DNA of 64,000 nt from Nakaseomyces glabratus (GCF_010111755.1 NC_088961.1:124001-188000); one strand, 5' to 3'. Shown: positions 39,103 to 51,440, counted from the first letter of the stretch. A program made the numbers and translations. Notes: generated by a model from the sequence alone, not told the origin.

Positions 39103-39786
39103 TATTTACAGTGTAATTTTAATAAGCTTGGTGATGGATATGGAAAGCTACAACATGAACAATCCCATGGAACATATGGAGCCATTTGTGCAATTGTGAA
39201 TAATTATATATATATATATGTCTCATTGCAATTCAAATCTCAATTTAAAGGTACTTTGAATATACCCTATTAAAGGTCATGGCAAATTAAGGTTTTAACC
39301 GCAACTAATATTCCGATGCACTCACACACATATACACCCATGAGAGAGAGATCTCAGTAGCAGAGTTGTCCAATGTTTGCGATATTTTAAAAGTCCACAG
39401 CTTCCACTTGACTGGCGATTACTCATCGGACAGAATCTTTTTAAGAAGTCAACTGCCAAAATTCCGTTGAATTAAGCAGGAACTCGAGTGATCAAAACAA
39501 TGGGTTGACGATGAGCAAGACAAAAAACGCAGAGTGGACATTGCGATTGCACAATGACCGTTACCGGGCATTATTGATGGTGCTGATTGTTACCTTCACA
39601 TTTTTCAAACTATGTTGAGATTATCTCATGCAAAATCTATTCATTTGTTTTCTCATCAGAGAGATGCTCTATGTACTATATAATATAAAGTCTTGAACTG
39701 GATGGAAGATAATGGTCGTTAATGTGAGTGATCCGGCAAAGAAGGTGCATTGTCGATTGTAACTTGTAAATTATACCTTGTAAAGA
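39103..39786. other. Intergenic, YAT1 promoter / ERP3 3' region
   Basis: 684 bases with a (TA)n run near 39204-39219. I looked for a snoRNA or a small ORF and found nothing that I can support. Confidence 0.55.
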
Positions 39787-40449
39787 TTATACTTTTTGCT
39801 TTCTGGATTCCTTAAAGACCCATTGTAGGACGGCAATTTGGCCCAGACTCATACCGATGATCAATAGGATACCGTAGAAGGAGAAGGCGGTGATTCTCTT
39901 CTCGGTGGAGCGGACAGTAGCGTGGTTTCTATCGTTTCTGGTCTTGTAGTAGCCCAAGCTGTTCTCCAAGGAGTACAGCTGTCTCTCGATCTTATCAATA
40001 GAGTCTTCCAACTTGGTCTTCAATTGCTTGCTCTCACCTTTGTCCTCGATACCTCTTTGATTCTTTCTGAAGTTTCTTCTCTGGCTTCTAACATCGCTAG
40101 CAACATTGCCACACTCAGAAGTGATTTCCAGCTCGACGATCTTGTCGTGGGCTTTACCACCATAAAAGCAGAATGTGTACTCACCGCGGTGCTTGGCAGG
40201 GAACGACCAGTGGCCCTTGTGCTCGTTGTTCCTGTTCACAATTGGCTCGTGTAGGTTACCTGGCTCAAAGATCTCATACTGCACATTCAGATCGTTACCA
40301 GTACCGCTGAGCACCTCGTAGTAATAGGAAATAGAACAGTCTGTTCTTGTAGTTAGCGTGTGGAAGCATTGTCTCTCACCTTTCAACAACTCAAATGTCA
40401 ATGGGCTCGCGCCGACCAGGGACAAAAACAGAACAGCAATAGCCAACAT
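39787..40449 (-). CDS. ERP3: p24-family cargo receptor Erp3 (ER-Golgi)
   Basis: 220 residues from the ATG at 40449 (MLAIAVLFLSLVGASP); the open frame extends 63 bases upstream to a TTG that is not used. S. cerevisiae Erp3 has about 225. It is a type I membrane protein of COPII/COPI vesicles. A signal peptide (1 to about 15) is followed by the GOLD domain with its Cys pair (ERQCFHTL and TSECGN), a luminal coiled coil (LEDSIDKIERQLYSLENSL), and one membrane segment (about 188-212, FYGILLIIGMSLGQIAVLQW). A short basic tail (KESRKQKV) carries the COPI-binding end. It is divergent from CDC7, as YDL018C/YDL017W are. Confidence 0.94.
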   Translation of the reverse strand: MLAIAVLFLSLVGASPLTFELLKGERQCFHTLTTRTDCSISYYYEVLSGTGNDLNVQYEIFEPGNLHEPIVNRNNEHKGHWSFPAKHRGEYTFCFYGGKAHDKIVELEITSECGNVASDVRSQRRNFRKNQRGIEDKGESKQLKTKLEDSIDKIERQLYSLENSLGYYKTRNDRNHATVRSTEKRITAFSFYGILLIIGMSLGQIAVLQWVFKESRKQKV

Positions 40450-40587
40450 CTTGGACTCTTCTTCTAGTACCTTAGGTTTGGGATAATGATAGCTAAAAGG
40501 TCCCCCCCCCAAAACTACAGCTCGAAGTTATACTTTCAATAGAAAGTTCATTGGAAGTTTGTCAAATAATCTTTAATTTCTCACGCG

Positions 40588-40593
40588 ACGCGT
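40588..40593 (+). promoter_or_regulatory. MluI cell-cycle box upstream of CDC7
   Basis: ACGCGT, immediately preceded by the overlapping near-match ACGCGA at 40583-40588. Both lie about 107-117 bases before the CDC7 start. The MCB is bound by MBF (Mbp1/Swi6) for G1/S transcription. Confidence 0.5.
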
Positions 40594-40606
40594 CAAAATG
40601 TCATGA

Positions 40607-42214
<1,608 letters not shown>

Positions 42215-42500
42215 GCTTGCTAATTCATGAATGGAGAGGAAGGAGGATGCTGGTTCTGATACGGCCAGCAATATTGCATATATATAATAATTTTTTGTTA
42301 TTTTACTTATTTCATATTGGTTTGTACTAATTTTTGCATGTTATTTCTGTTGTGATATACTTGTTATATAAAGGAGTATATAGTTTAAAGGTAGAACACA
42401 TGATAAGGGAATGTATATCAATTTGTTAAACTGTTACAACCAGATAAGTATTTATATTTAGGTGAAATGAATTGGTATTCAGATATAGGCTACATAAACC

Positions 42501-43433
42501 TCAGAATATGAAAGGAATCAAGAAGGCTCTTCTTGTGTTGTACTTCTTGTTCTTCTTTTGGGCCCATAGGTACATTTGAGTAGCGGAGACTGCGAGGAAG
42601 ATCAAAGCAAAGATGTTCAATCTTGCGATGAATGCAAACCAGATCCAACTCCAGACTTCAAAAGAGTAGTTTGGAGCCACTAGGACGTTGAAGATACCCT
42701 CATTCAATGGCACACGTTTAGTGGTGTTTCCTTGCTTCTTTTGCAAGTCACCCCACAGACGCAACTTCAAGTGGATGTAAAAGTTCCAGGCTTCGCTGAT
42801 CAGGAACAAAGTCACCAGAGTATTAACTTTCTCCAAGTGCAGGAACTCATATACTGGACGCAAAGTGTCGTTACCGATCAAGAACCCGTAACCGAAGTAA
42901 GATGCTGTAATGGAGCCGTTTAGAATCCAGTAATGGGAGGAGTTCTTGAACAAGTTGAACAATGGCATGGTGGCCTGGGAGAACTTGTGCAAGAAAAGGG
43001 ACTCGAGGACTCTCTTGGTGTAATGGATGGTGTTCAGCCAGTAAATGAGGGAGTACAAGAATGGGTCTCTGTGGACGCTGGAGTTGTGGAACTTGCTGAT
43101 CACAGACTGGTTCTGAGACAGCCTGTAAAGCAAAGTGTGGATAATGATGGGGCCGATGTACTCACACACAAACACCAGTCTCCAGCTGATTTGAGGACCG
43201 AGGTCCTTCACGTACAACTCAGTGGTCGCAGAGTCCAGCCCTTTGAAGTAGCTGTCATCCAGGATGGGCAATTGCTTGTTCTCCTTCGCATAGGTCAATC
43301 TCAGCCTGTTCTTGCTGATGTTCCGGTTGTTTCTAGAGACTTCAATCAAAACTTGCTCCAGAGTAGAGCTCTCAGAAAGATTAACCTTCGTCTCCTTGAG
43401 GACCTTCGACCGTGGCTTAATAGTAACCAGCAT
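42501..43433 (-). CDS. TSC13: Very-long-chain enoyl-CoA reductase Tsc13
   Basis: 310 residues, the S. cerevisiae length. It catalyses the last step of the ER very-long-chain fatty acid elongation cycle (trans-2-enoyl-CoA to acyl-CoA, NADPH), for sphingolipids. A ubiquitin-like N-terminal domain (about 1-75) is followed by several membrane segments. The steroid 5-alpha-reductase-type C-terminal domain has the catalytic region VAPNYSFEVWSWIWF and a tail KKNKKYNTRRAFLIPF typical of the family. The start is the ATG at 43433. It is divergent from NOP1, as YDL015C/YDL014W are. Confidence 0.96.
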   Translation of the reverse strand: MLVTIKPRSKVLKETKVNLSESSTLEQVLIEVSRNNRNISKNRLRLTYAKENKQLPILDDSYFKGLDSATTELYVKDLGPQISWRLVFVCEYIGPIIIHTLLYRLSQNQSVISKFHNSSVHRDPFLYSLIYWLNTIHYTKRVLESLFLHKFSQATMPLFNLFKNSSHYWILNGSITASYFGYGFLIGNDTLRPVYEFLHLEKVNTLVTLFLISEAWNFYIHLKLRLWGDLQKKQGNTTKRVPLNEGIFNVLVAPNYSFEVWSWIWFAFIARLNIFALIFLAVSATQMYLWAQKKNKKYNTRRAFLIPFIF

Positions 43434-44813
<1,380 letters not shown>

Positions 44814-45665
44814 TGATCGGACATCCCGTCTTTATTTTTTTTTCTTACTTATTCCACTATCACCTCTTTCTTAAAAACCCACTTATCATATCCATTTTAT
44901 TTTTTGGTTTTACATATTTCCTCAAGAAGAAAAGCTAGTATGTTCGATTTGGCATTATCCTCTCTGCCTGCAATGCGCACCTGAATGGACCAATCGCACA
45001 AGTGAATCGATGTCATCAATCTGATCTCAATTGAAGCTTTCACATCAAAATAAAAATAACTGCATAGAAATTTGCACATTTGGAAACTTTTTTTTCTCTT
45101 TATGTCAAACAGGACTCTACTCGAAATGAATAAAGCTTACTAGCATAAACTTGTTCCTAGACATTTCCCCCCACATCCTTTTTTTATATCTAACATATTA
45201 TTATCAGTACGATATTTTGTAAAATAGATCTTATTAAGAATTATTATATCTAATTACTCCCAGTGTTCCTAACTGTATATTGCCTTCATTAGAGAGACTT
45301 ACCATTATAATGCCTTGGTATTACCCCGATCGGTCCTGCGGGTTTTGTCAGGTTAGCCGGAGAAAAATTAGCTGCAGAACGGCCTTTTGGAAAATTGACC
45401 TCCGATGGACCTAAAAACAAGCATATTCACACTCTGTTGGAACTAATATTTATTGCTTCTAAGTGGCAAACCTACAAGTCCACATAGTTTGCGCCGTTGC
45501 AGGAAGGTACTGTTGAACTGTCTATTAGCAAGTTTGTGTTAGCCCCAGAGGAGACAGAGAAAAGGCATCATTGCTGGGATTGCTTCGGGGATCAAAAGAG
45601 TTGATCAGATGGACAATAGTGTATAGGTTACTGATTTCTTGATAGATACTGTATTGTGGAAAAGG
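44814..45665. other. Long intergenic, NOP1-SLX5
   Basis: 852 bases. The first part is a T-rich NOP1 3' region. A more GC-balanced stretch at about 45320-45440 (CCCCGATCGGTCCTGCGGG, then GCAGAACGGCC) stands out but matches no RNA family that I can name. No ORF is supported. Confidence 0.5.
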
Positions 45666-47186
45666 ATGAAACGGGATGGTGAGGAAGATCCTGTCATAGT
45701 GTTAGACAGCGATAACGAGGAGCCCGCTAATAGTGAGCATGAGGGTGTGAGGCCGTTGCCTGCCATAGTGGTGGACGAGGAGGATAATAGCGGTGCGCCT
45801 GTTGAGGTTACTTCAGTTAATGCAGACGAAGGCGGTGATGATGATGAGTTGACTTTACTTCGTCAGTCTAATATCAGAGTACCGAGAAGGCAAATAAGTA
45901 CGCCCGTTGCGTATATTAACCTTGATGATGAAGCTGCCCACCACGATGCGAGTGATGATATAGAATTTCTGGGTGGGAATTTAGTGCCTAATGCAGGCGA
46001 TAATGATGAAGATGCAGTTACACTGCTGGAAGAACGATTAGCGGATGGTCTAGTGCCTCTGAACTTGCCCGGTGGCAGGAGGATCATAGTTAACGCTGCA
46101 AACGGTGAGGCGCCAGTACGCAGCTCTTTCGAGAGATTGATGAGGAATAACCAGCTTCGATACTTGCGAACAGTTCCTGCAGAGCGTCAGAATCAACGAG
46201 TACAGCGAAACTACAGACCTGTTAGAAATGATGGTATGTTTGTACCGGAGTCTGATGACAGCCAAGATGATGAATGGGAAACTCCTGACCTGTCTAGTGG
46301 CTATCAGAGTTCAGCGTCAAATTACCCTTCACGTCCTAGTTCTGCTTTGATTAATGATTGGGCAATAGCGAGGGCTAGGAATGCTGCAAGAAGGCGAACA
46401 AGAGCGATGACAGAGAGTCGTATAAGTGCGGCATTGGGACAACTAGCTGGTCTATCGGGTTCTGATTTGGTTAATGGTTACATAAATTTTCCGGTGCTTC
46501 CGCAGAGTATGGCATCTTATATGCACAATCATGTTTACGGCACCCCCATAACAGGTTCCGAAGACGATGAAGAAGCTCAGACTCAGAGTATCATTGATAT
46601 TATACAGCAACGAGAAGAATCTGAGAGGGACAAACGGGTAAAGGAGTATACTAGGAAAAGTGAGTCTCAGAAAAAGAAGTTTTACGAGGAAGCTAAGCAG
46701 TTACCACCGGGGTACAGCGCCTCCTTTGCGACGCCTGAGGTTATTAGAGAGAATGATGATGAGGACAACAGCAATAATGACGACGATGAGGATATGATAG
46801 TATGCAATTTATGTGGAGTTGAGTTAGGAATCGGGATACCTGAGGAGTTTACTGGGATATCTAAGGAAGATTTTGCATTGAGTTTTGCAGAGTTAATGGA
46901 TAAGTATGGGTCCAGATGTCCATACCAGAGTTTAGGTAAGCCTAGTGAGCTGGATCGGGATTTGTCAAAGCGAACTTATGTCTCTAATTGCGGCCACCTA
47001 TTTTGTGGCAGATGTTGGAGGAGGTACTTGAATGCAAGGTCATTGATGAAGACGAAAGCTGGCAAGTCGTTAAATGTTAAGCTTGGTGCGTCTCATCCTG
47101 ATAATTTTGCTCCCAAGGTTTGTCCAGCAGATAACTGTAAATATCAGATACGCTCTAAGGGTAAGATGAGAGAAGTATATTTCTAA
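45666..47186 (+). CDS. SLX5: SUMO-targeted ubiquitin ligase subunit Slx5
   Basis: 506 residues from the ATG at 45666 (MKRDGEEDPVIVLDSD); the in-frame TTG at 45639 is rejected. S. cerevisiae Slx5 has about 619, so the disordered middle is shorter here. With Slx8 it ubiquitinates SUMOylated proteins in genome maintenance. SUMO-interacting motifs are visible near the N-terminus: PVIVLDSD, PAIVVDEE, AYINLDDE and DIEFLGG. The C-terminal RING (about 378-506) has CNLCGVELGIGIPEEFTGIS, CPYQSLGKPS, then CGHLFCGRCWRRY and KVCPADNCKYQIRSKGKMRE, closely following the family. Position matches YDL013W. Confidence 0.94.
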   Translation: MKRDGEEDPVIVLDSDNEEPANSEHEGVRPLPAIVVDEEDNSGAPVEVTSVNADEGGDDDELTLLRQSNIRVPRRQISTPVAYINLDDEAAHHDASDDIEFLGGNLVPNAGDNDEDAVTLLEERLADGLVPLNLPGGRRIIVNAANGEAPVRSSFERLMRNNQLRYLRTVPAERQNQRVQRNYRPVRNDGMFVPESDDSQDDEWETPDLSSGYQSSASNYPSRPSSALINDWAIARARNAARRRTRAMTESRISAALGQLAGLSGSDLVNGYINFPVLPQSMASYMHNHVYGTPITGSEDDEEAQTQSIIDIIQQREESERDKRVKEYTRKSESQKKKFYEEAKQLPPGYSASFATPEVIRENDDEDNSNNDDDEDMIVCNLCGVELGIGIPEEFTGISKEDFALSFAELMDKYGSRCPYQSLGKPSELDRDLSKRTYVSNCGHLFCGRCWRRYLNARSLMKTKAGKSLNVKLGASHPDNFAPKVCPADNCKYQIRSKGKMREVYF

Positions 47187-47395
47187 TGAAATATTTTGTT
47201 AGCATGAGGGGGGAGTGTCCACGACAACAATTTAATAACGTGATGATATAGCAATTAAACAAATCCAATTTCTGTTAAATAGGAAGTAAAATATTGTTAA
47301 TGACTATATTGAGAATTTTTATGTAAGTAATCAACAATAGATGCACAAGGATATATAATTTAACTTTCTTAGCTAAGGCCTGTTTGACACAGTTT

Positions 47396-47701
47396 TCATA
47401 TTAGTAGATCAAGTGTCAGACAGATACACATGGCTGCAAGACATGCCATCAAACAATCTTCGTTACCGTTCTGTGGTGGAGCTTGCTGCACATAGATAGG
47501 TTGCTGTTGTCGTACTTGTGGTGGGGGTTGGTAGTATGGCGGTGGTTGTGCCTGATAATACTGCCCTTGTGGTGCATACCCTTGTGGTGGTGGCTGGTAG
47601 TACTGTGGTTGTTGGTATTGCGGAGCAGAGTAGTACTGGTCTCTAGTGTGCACGTACTGGTTCTGGGCGTACTGGTTCCCGTAGTATTGTTCAGCGGACA
47701 T
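47396..47701 (-). CDS. CYSTM-module tail-anchored membrane protein (YDL012C family)
   Basis: 101 residues from the ATG at 47701 ([11 protein letters not shown]); the frame extends ten codons upstream to a TTG. The body is low-complexity Gln/Tyr/Pro ([19 protein letters not shown]). The C-terminus [20 protein letters not shown] is a cysteine-rich transmembrane (CYSTM) module with three Cys in the membrane segment. In yeast such proteins sit at the plasma membrane and may be palmitoylated; a stress or detoxification role is proposed, with no known enzymatic activity. S. cerevisiae YDL012C (about 107 residues) has an intron near the start. This copy reads through without one. It is the last gene of the YDL block. 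Confidence 0.9.
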   Translation of the reverse strand: MSAEQYYGNQYAQNQYVHTRDQYYSAPQYQQPQYYQPPPQGYAPQGQYYQAQPPPYYQPPPQVRQQQPIYVQQAPPQNGNEDCLMACLAAMCICLTLDLLI

Positions 47702-48623
47702 CCGATAGTGTGATCGATCAGTACTGTGCAATCTATAAAAGTGCCTGAGAATTCAAAAATCAGGGTTCGCTATGATTGACAGCACTTTTTATACTGCAAG
47801 AAGTCGATTTGTCACTCATCAGCACTTTAGGAAATAGGGATTTACGGAGATTGTGGAATGTGCCTCGGAGCAAACAGTAAGGAGAAAGAGCATAAGTGGC
47901 GTATAGAGACCTAACTTATTTGAAGGAATAACAACATATATGTAGATATATTGTGAAGTTTTGTATCATATACTGTTGTAATAATATCGGTATAAAGAGA
48001 CCAATACTCTGTTTACGTAATTGTAGTTTGCATTACAGTTTCGCTATGCATGGATCCACTCCCAAAACTTAAATTTCGGTAAATTCAACATTTTTATATA
48101 TTGTCAAGATTCAGGTATACATTATTAGATGCTATTCTAAAAAATACAACCAACATATTACCAATGTAAACAATATCCCATAGAATAAAGGAAAAAAAAC
48201 AAAAAATAATAATTTAGGTTTGTGTTTTTAGTCTCCCCTTCAGCTTCTTATTAATTAAATCTTGACACGTACAGCCACAAATTGAATACATAAGTAGTAC
48301 CAAAAAATACCTTGAATTTTCTTCTACATATCCATGTACATATGACCATATGATAACCTCTTCATTAACACTCAATAAATACAATTTGTCTTTCACCAAC
48401 ATTGATCTCTTTATCATGGTATTACGGGTAACTGCTAGGGAAAAAAAAAGTTGGGCAGAAAGTGGAGGGCAGGGATACGACAAGCGAAAGAACAAAGGAA
48501 CATAATGGTGCAGATGAAGTTCGAGGGGACTGTATAAGAACGTCCTTTGATCTCTTTTGCATTAGGTCACTGAATTGGTCAAGCATACCAAAGAATTATT
48601 AGATTGAAAAGCAAAGATAAAGC
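47702..48623. other. Long divergent spacer at synteny break, YDL012C / GDI1
   Basis: 922 bases between the last YDL-type gene and GDI1 (YER-type). A 93-codon minus-strand open frame at 48214-48495 has no recognisable family and is not called. No tRNA, LTR or repeat is visible at the junction. Confidence 0.6.
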
Positions 48624-49970
48624 ATGGATCAAGAAACCATTGATAGAGATTACGACGTCATTGTCCTAGGGACAGGTATCACAGAGTGTATACTGTCTGG
48701 TCTCTTGTCTGTTGAAGGAAAGAAAGTGTTGCACATAGACAAGCAAGACCACTATGGTGGTGAAGCTGCCTCTATCACTCTTTCTCAACTGTACAGCAAG
48801 TTTAAGCAGAATCCATTATCTAAGGAGGACCGTGAGGCTAAGTTTGGTAAGGATAGGGACTGGAATGTTGATCTGATCCCCAAATTTTTGATGGCCAATG
48901 GTGAATTGACTAACATACTGGTACACACTGATGTTACTAGATATGTTGATTTCAAGCAAGTTTCTGGCTCCTATGTGTTCAAGCAAGGTAAAATCTACAA
49001 AGTGCCTGCCAATGAAGTAGAGGCAATCTCATCGCCATTGATGGGTATCTTTGAGAAACGTAGAATGAAGAAGTTCTTGGAATGGATTAGCTCATACAAG
49101 GAGGATGACAACAGCACTCACCAAGGTTTGGATCTAGACAAGAACACTATGGATGAAGTGTACTATAAGTTCGGTCTAGGTAACTCGACAAAAGAATTCA
49201 TTGGTCACGCCATGGCTCTATGGACCAATGACGACTATCTACAACAACCAGCAAGACCAAGTTACGAAAGAATCCTTCTGTACTGCCAAAGTGTGGCCCG
49301 TTACGGTAAGTCGCCATACCTGTACCCTATGTACGGTTTAGGTGAACTACCACAAGGGTTTGCACGTTTATCCGCTATCTACGGTGGTACGTACATGCTA
49401 GACACACCTATCGAGGAAGTGCTATACAGCGACACAGATAAGAAGTTTGCCGGTGTCAAGACCAAGCTAGGTGAGTTCAAGGCTCCATTAGTGATTGCTG
49501 ATCCAACCTATTTCCCTGACAGATGCAAGTCTACTGGTCAAAGAGTGATCAGGGCAATTTGCATACTAAACCACCCAGTCCCTGGTACAGGCAATGCTGA
49601 CTCTTTACAGATCATTGTCCCACAAAGTCAAGTCGGTAGAAAGAACGATATATACATTGCCGTCGTCTCTGATGCACACCAAGTCTGTTCCAAGGGTCAT
49701 TACTTGGCCATCATCTCCACTATAATCGAGACTGACAAGCCACACATAGAATTGGAGCCAGCTTTCAAGCTGTTGGGCCCTATTGAGGAGAAGTTCATGG
49801 GCATTGCCGAGCTATTCGAACCAAAGGACGATGGATCCAAGGACAACATCTTCCTGTCCAGATCATACGACGCTTCTTCTCATTTCGAGTCCATGACCGA
49901 CGACGTTAAGGACATATACTTAAGAGTGACTGGTCACCCATTAGTCCTAAAGAAAAGAGCAGAAGAATGA
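48624..49970 (+). CDS. GDI1: Rab GDP-dissociation inhibitor Gdi1
   Basis: 448 residues, against about 451 in S. cerevisiae (YER136W). It extracts GDP-bound Rab/Ypt GTPases from membranes and is essential for secretion. The N-terminal FAD-like fold (DYDVIVLGTGITECILSG, KKVLHIDKQDHYGGEAAS) and the Rab-binding platform motif (PKFLMANGELTNILVHT) match the family. YPMYGLGELPQGFARLSAIYGG is the third conserved block. No prenyl-transferase escort insert is present, so it is GDI and not Mrs6/REP. The start is the ATG at 48624. It starts the YER-type block. Confidence 0.97.
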   Translation: MDQETIDRDYDVIVLGTGITECILSGLLSVEGKKVLHIDKQDHYGGEAASITLSQLYSKFKQNPLSKEDREAKFGKDRDWNVDLIPKFLMANGELTNILVHTDVTRYVDFKQVSGSYVFKQGKIYKVPANEVEAISSPLMGIFEKRRMKKFLEWISSYKEDDNSTHQGLDLDKNTMDEVYYKFGLGNSTKEFIGHAMALWTNDDYLQQPARPSYERILLYCQSVARYGKSPYLYPMYGLGELPQGFARLSAIYGGTYMLDTPIEEVLYSDTDKKFAGVKTKLGEFKAPLVIADPTYFPDRCKSTGQRVIRAICILNHPVPGTGNADSLQIIVPQSQVGRKNDIYIAVVSDAHQVCSKGHYLAIISTIIETDKPHIELEPAFKLLGPIEEKFMGIAELFEPKDDGSKDNIFLSRSYDASSHFESMTDDVKDIYLRVTGHPLVLKKRAEE

Positions 49971-50067
49971 AATGCCATCTTTTTTTTTCTTTCATATTTA
50001 AAGTATACGTAGTGTCTCTCTATACATTTGAAAAGTTGTTGTTTCCTAAGATACATCAAGAGCCTGT

Positions 50068-50385
50068 TCATATATCTATCAACCCCAGTTTCTTGGGACA
50101 CCTAGCCCTAGTGTGCCCTACCTCATTACAATAAGAGCAATGTATCTTATTCTTCTTTTTCTTCTTCTTCTTAGGTGTTTGCATCTGCGGTTGCACCTGA
50201 GGTCCCTGCGGTTCCTGTGATCCGTCCTGTGGCTTCTTCACTACACCTGTGGCTATAACCAGCTTGGCTATCTGGTCCATAGCCTCCGACAGCTTCCTAA
50301 CATCCTCCTCTAGCTCATTCTTGCCCATATCATTTGCGTAGCAGTGTCTATTCGGCTGAGCGTCTCTCTTTTTAATACAGTGCAT
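50068..50385 (-). CDS. Small zinc-knuckle protein, probable YER137C counterpart, function unknown
   Basis: 105 residues from the ATG at 50385; an alternative start is Met20 (50328). It shows a helical segment ([20 protein letters not shown]), a Gln/Pro linker, a run of seven lysines ([10 protein letters not shown]) and one CCHC zinc knuckle, C83-x2-C86-x4-H91-x4-C96. This is the type that binds single-stranded nucleic acid in Air1/Air2, Gis2 and Gag proteins. No retroelement sequence lies nearby. Position convergent with GDI1 and next to SCR1 is that of YER137C in S. cerevisiae. I cannot confirm sequence similarity without a search. The promoter is shared, in divergent arrangement, with SCR1. 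Confidence 0.7.
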   Translation of the reverse strand: MHCIKKRDAQPNRHCYANDMGKNELEEDVRKLSEAMDQIAKLVIATGVVKKPQDGSQEPQGPQVQPQMQTPKKKKKKKNKIHCSYCNEVGHTRARCPKKLGLIDI

Positions 50386-50494
50386 TCATTGTAATATAGC
50401 ACAGTTATTATAGAAAGCTTTTGATTTTAGTTATGCGGGACGTACGAAGATACATACCCAGACACTACTACAAGTTTCAATCACGAGTTAAATT

Positions 50495-50994
50495 AGGCTG
50501 TAATGGCTATTTAGTGGAATTGTTCTCCTTGGGAATTTTGGTCTGGGTTCGAACCCTACGGCCAGACGCGGAGGCACGCCTTTAATTATTACACCGTTTC
50601 GGTGGGGGCAAAGGAGCAAGCTGGGCTCGCCCAGCCTGTTCCTGCACCGTGACTTCCCGTGAACTGCAGTCGTCTCCCCCCTGTGGGGAAGGCGAGCCAC
50701 CCAGGGACGTGTCTCGGTTCATCCAACCAATCGATCCTTGCGGGCGTTCGTGGCCCCTGCTGGCGCTGTGAGTAATCCAGTGTCCTCTAGGGCCGGCAAC
50801 GTAGCTACGGTCTACCCTCCCTAGGAGGGGGGCCCACCTTCACCGCCGTTAGGGGAGTTTCATCCAGCGATGGCAAAGGTGACCCGTGATGGAGGCGGTC
50901 GGGATGGCACTGGTCCCGTGGTTACCTACCTGCAGTCGCGGTGGCATTATCCTGCCCTTCAATGGGCTTTGGGATTATCAAGACCACAATTTTT
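50495..50994 (+). ncRNA. SCR1: Signal recognition particle RNA (scR1, 7SL homologue)
   Basis: This roughly 500-nt, GC-rich, non-coding block begins AGGCTGTAATGGCT, the same 5' end as S. cerevisiae SCR1 (about 522 nt). It ends at a T9 tract. It carries an internal Pol III A box (TGGCTATTTAGTGG, 50504-50517) and a perfect B box (GGTTCGAACCC, 50546-50556). It sits beside the YER137C-like gene and near GDI1, as in S. cerevisiae. The product is the RNA scaffold of the SRP, which targets secretory ribosomes to the ER. The exact 3' end is inferred from the T run. Open frames across it are shadows. Confidence 0.93.
50504..50556 (+). promoter_or_regulatory. Internal Pol III A box and B box of SCR1
   Basis: The A box is 50504-50517 and the B box GGTTCGAACCC is 50546-50556. 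The B box matches the tRNA-type consensus exactly. They lie 10 and 52 bases inside the transcript, the arrangement used by yeast SCR1. Confidence 0.85.
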
Positions 50995-50998
50995 TTTT
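50990..50998 (+). terminator. Pol III terminator of SCR1 (T9)
   Basis: Nine consecutive T directly follow the conserved 3' end of the SRP RNA. RRN10 begins 50 bases further on. Confidence 0.85.
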
Positions 50999-51047
50999 GC
51001 AACTGTTCAATAGATGTCCCATATCTTGCTACTGATGTATACCAAAG

Positions 51048-51440
51048 ATGGATCATACTGTGTATGACGCCTGCAGCGATCTTATTTTAGAGCACGGCAA
51101 GGCTGTCAGTGCCGATGAAGTGCTTGCGGATAGGATCGGCAACTGCGTGCCGATCCCTCTCAAGACCCGGCAGGAGCTCGAGCTGCTGAGCCGCGGGGAC
51201 AGAGCCGCCGGTGTGTTCTCCGGGGACGTGGTGCCGCGCATAGACCTGCGGGTGGTGCACTACTACGCGACGCAGCTGATTCTGGCGAAGTACCCGCAGC
51301 TGATGAACAGGTTCGACGAGACCAGCATGATCACGCTGGGGCTGCTGATTGAGCAGTGGGTCGAGGAGTACCTGAGCGGGGACAGTGCGGACGCTGTCGC
51401 CAAGCACATAGACTACAGACTGAACCCAACGGATATATAA
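51048..51440 (+). CDS. RRN10: RNA polymerase I upstream activating factor subunit Rrn10
   Basis: 130 residues, against about 145 in S. cerevisiae. Rrn10 is part of UAF (with Rrn5, Rrn9, Uaf30 and histones), which recruits Pol I to rDNA. The conserved core is visible: YDACSDLILEHG, VSADEVLADRI, VPIPLKTRQE, IDLRVVHYYATQLILAKYP, FDETSMITLGLLIEQWVEE and the end AKHIDYRLNP. Compared with S. cerevisiae it lacks a short insert before the last block. The gene is markedly more G+C-rich than all its neighbours, with many third-position G/C. The start is the ATG at 51048, only 50 bases after the SCR1 terminator. NCL1 follows, as in YBL025W/YBL024W. Confidence 0.92.
   Translation: MDHTVYDACSDLILEHGKAVSADEVLADRIGNCVPIPLKTRQELELLSRGDRAAGVFSGDVVPRIDLRVVHYYATQLILAKYPQLMNRFDETSMITLGLLIEQWVEEYLSGDSADAVAKHIDYRLNPTDI

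Noticed and set aside
48214..48495. 93-codon minus-strand ORF between YDL012C and GDI1
   Set aside because: No recognisable family, AT-rich, and lying in a divergent promoter region.
50488..50700. 70-codon minus-strand ORF overlapping SCR1
   Set aside because: It lies inside the SRP RNA gene; the open frame is a by-product of GC-rich structured RNA.
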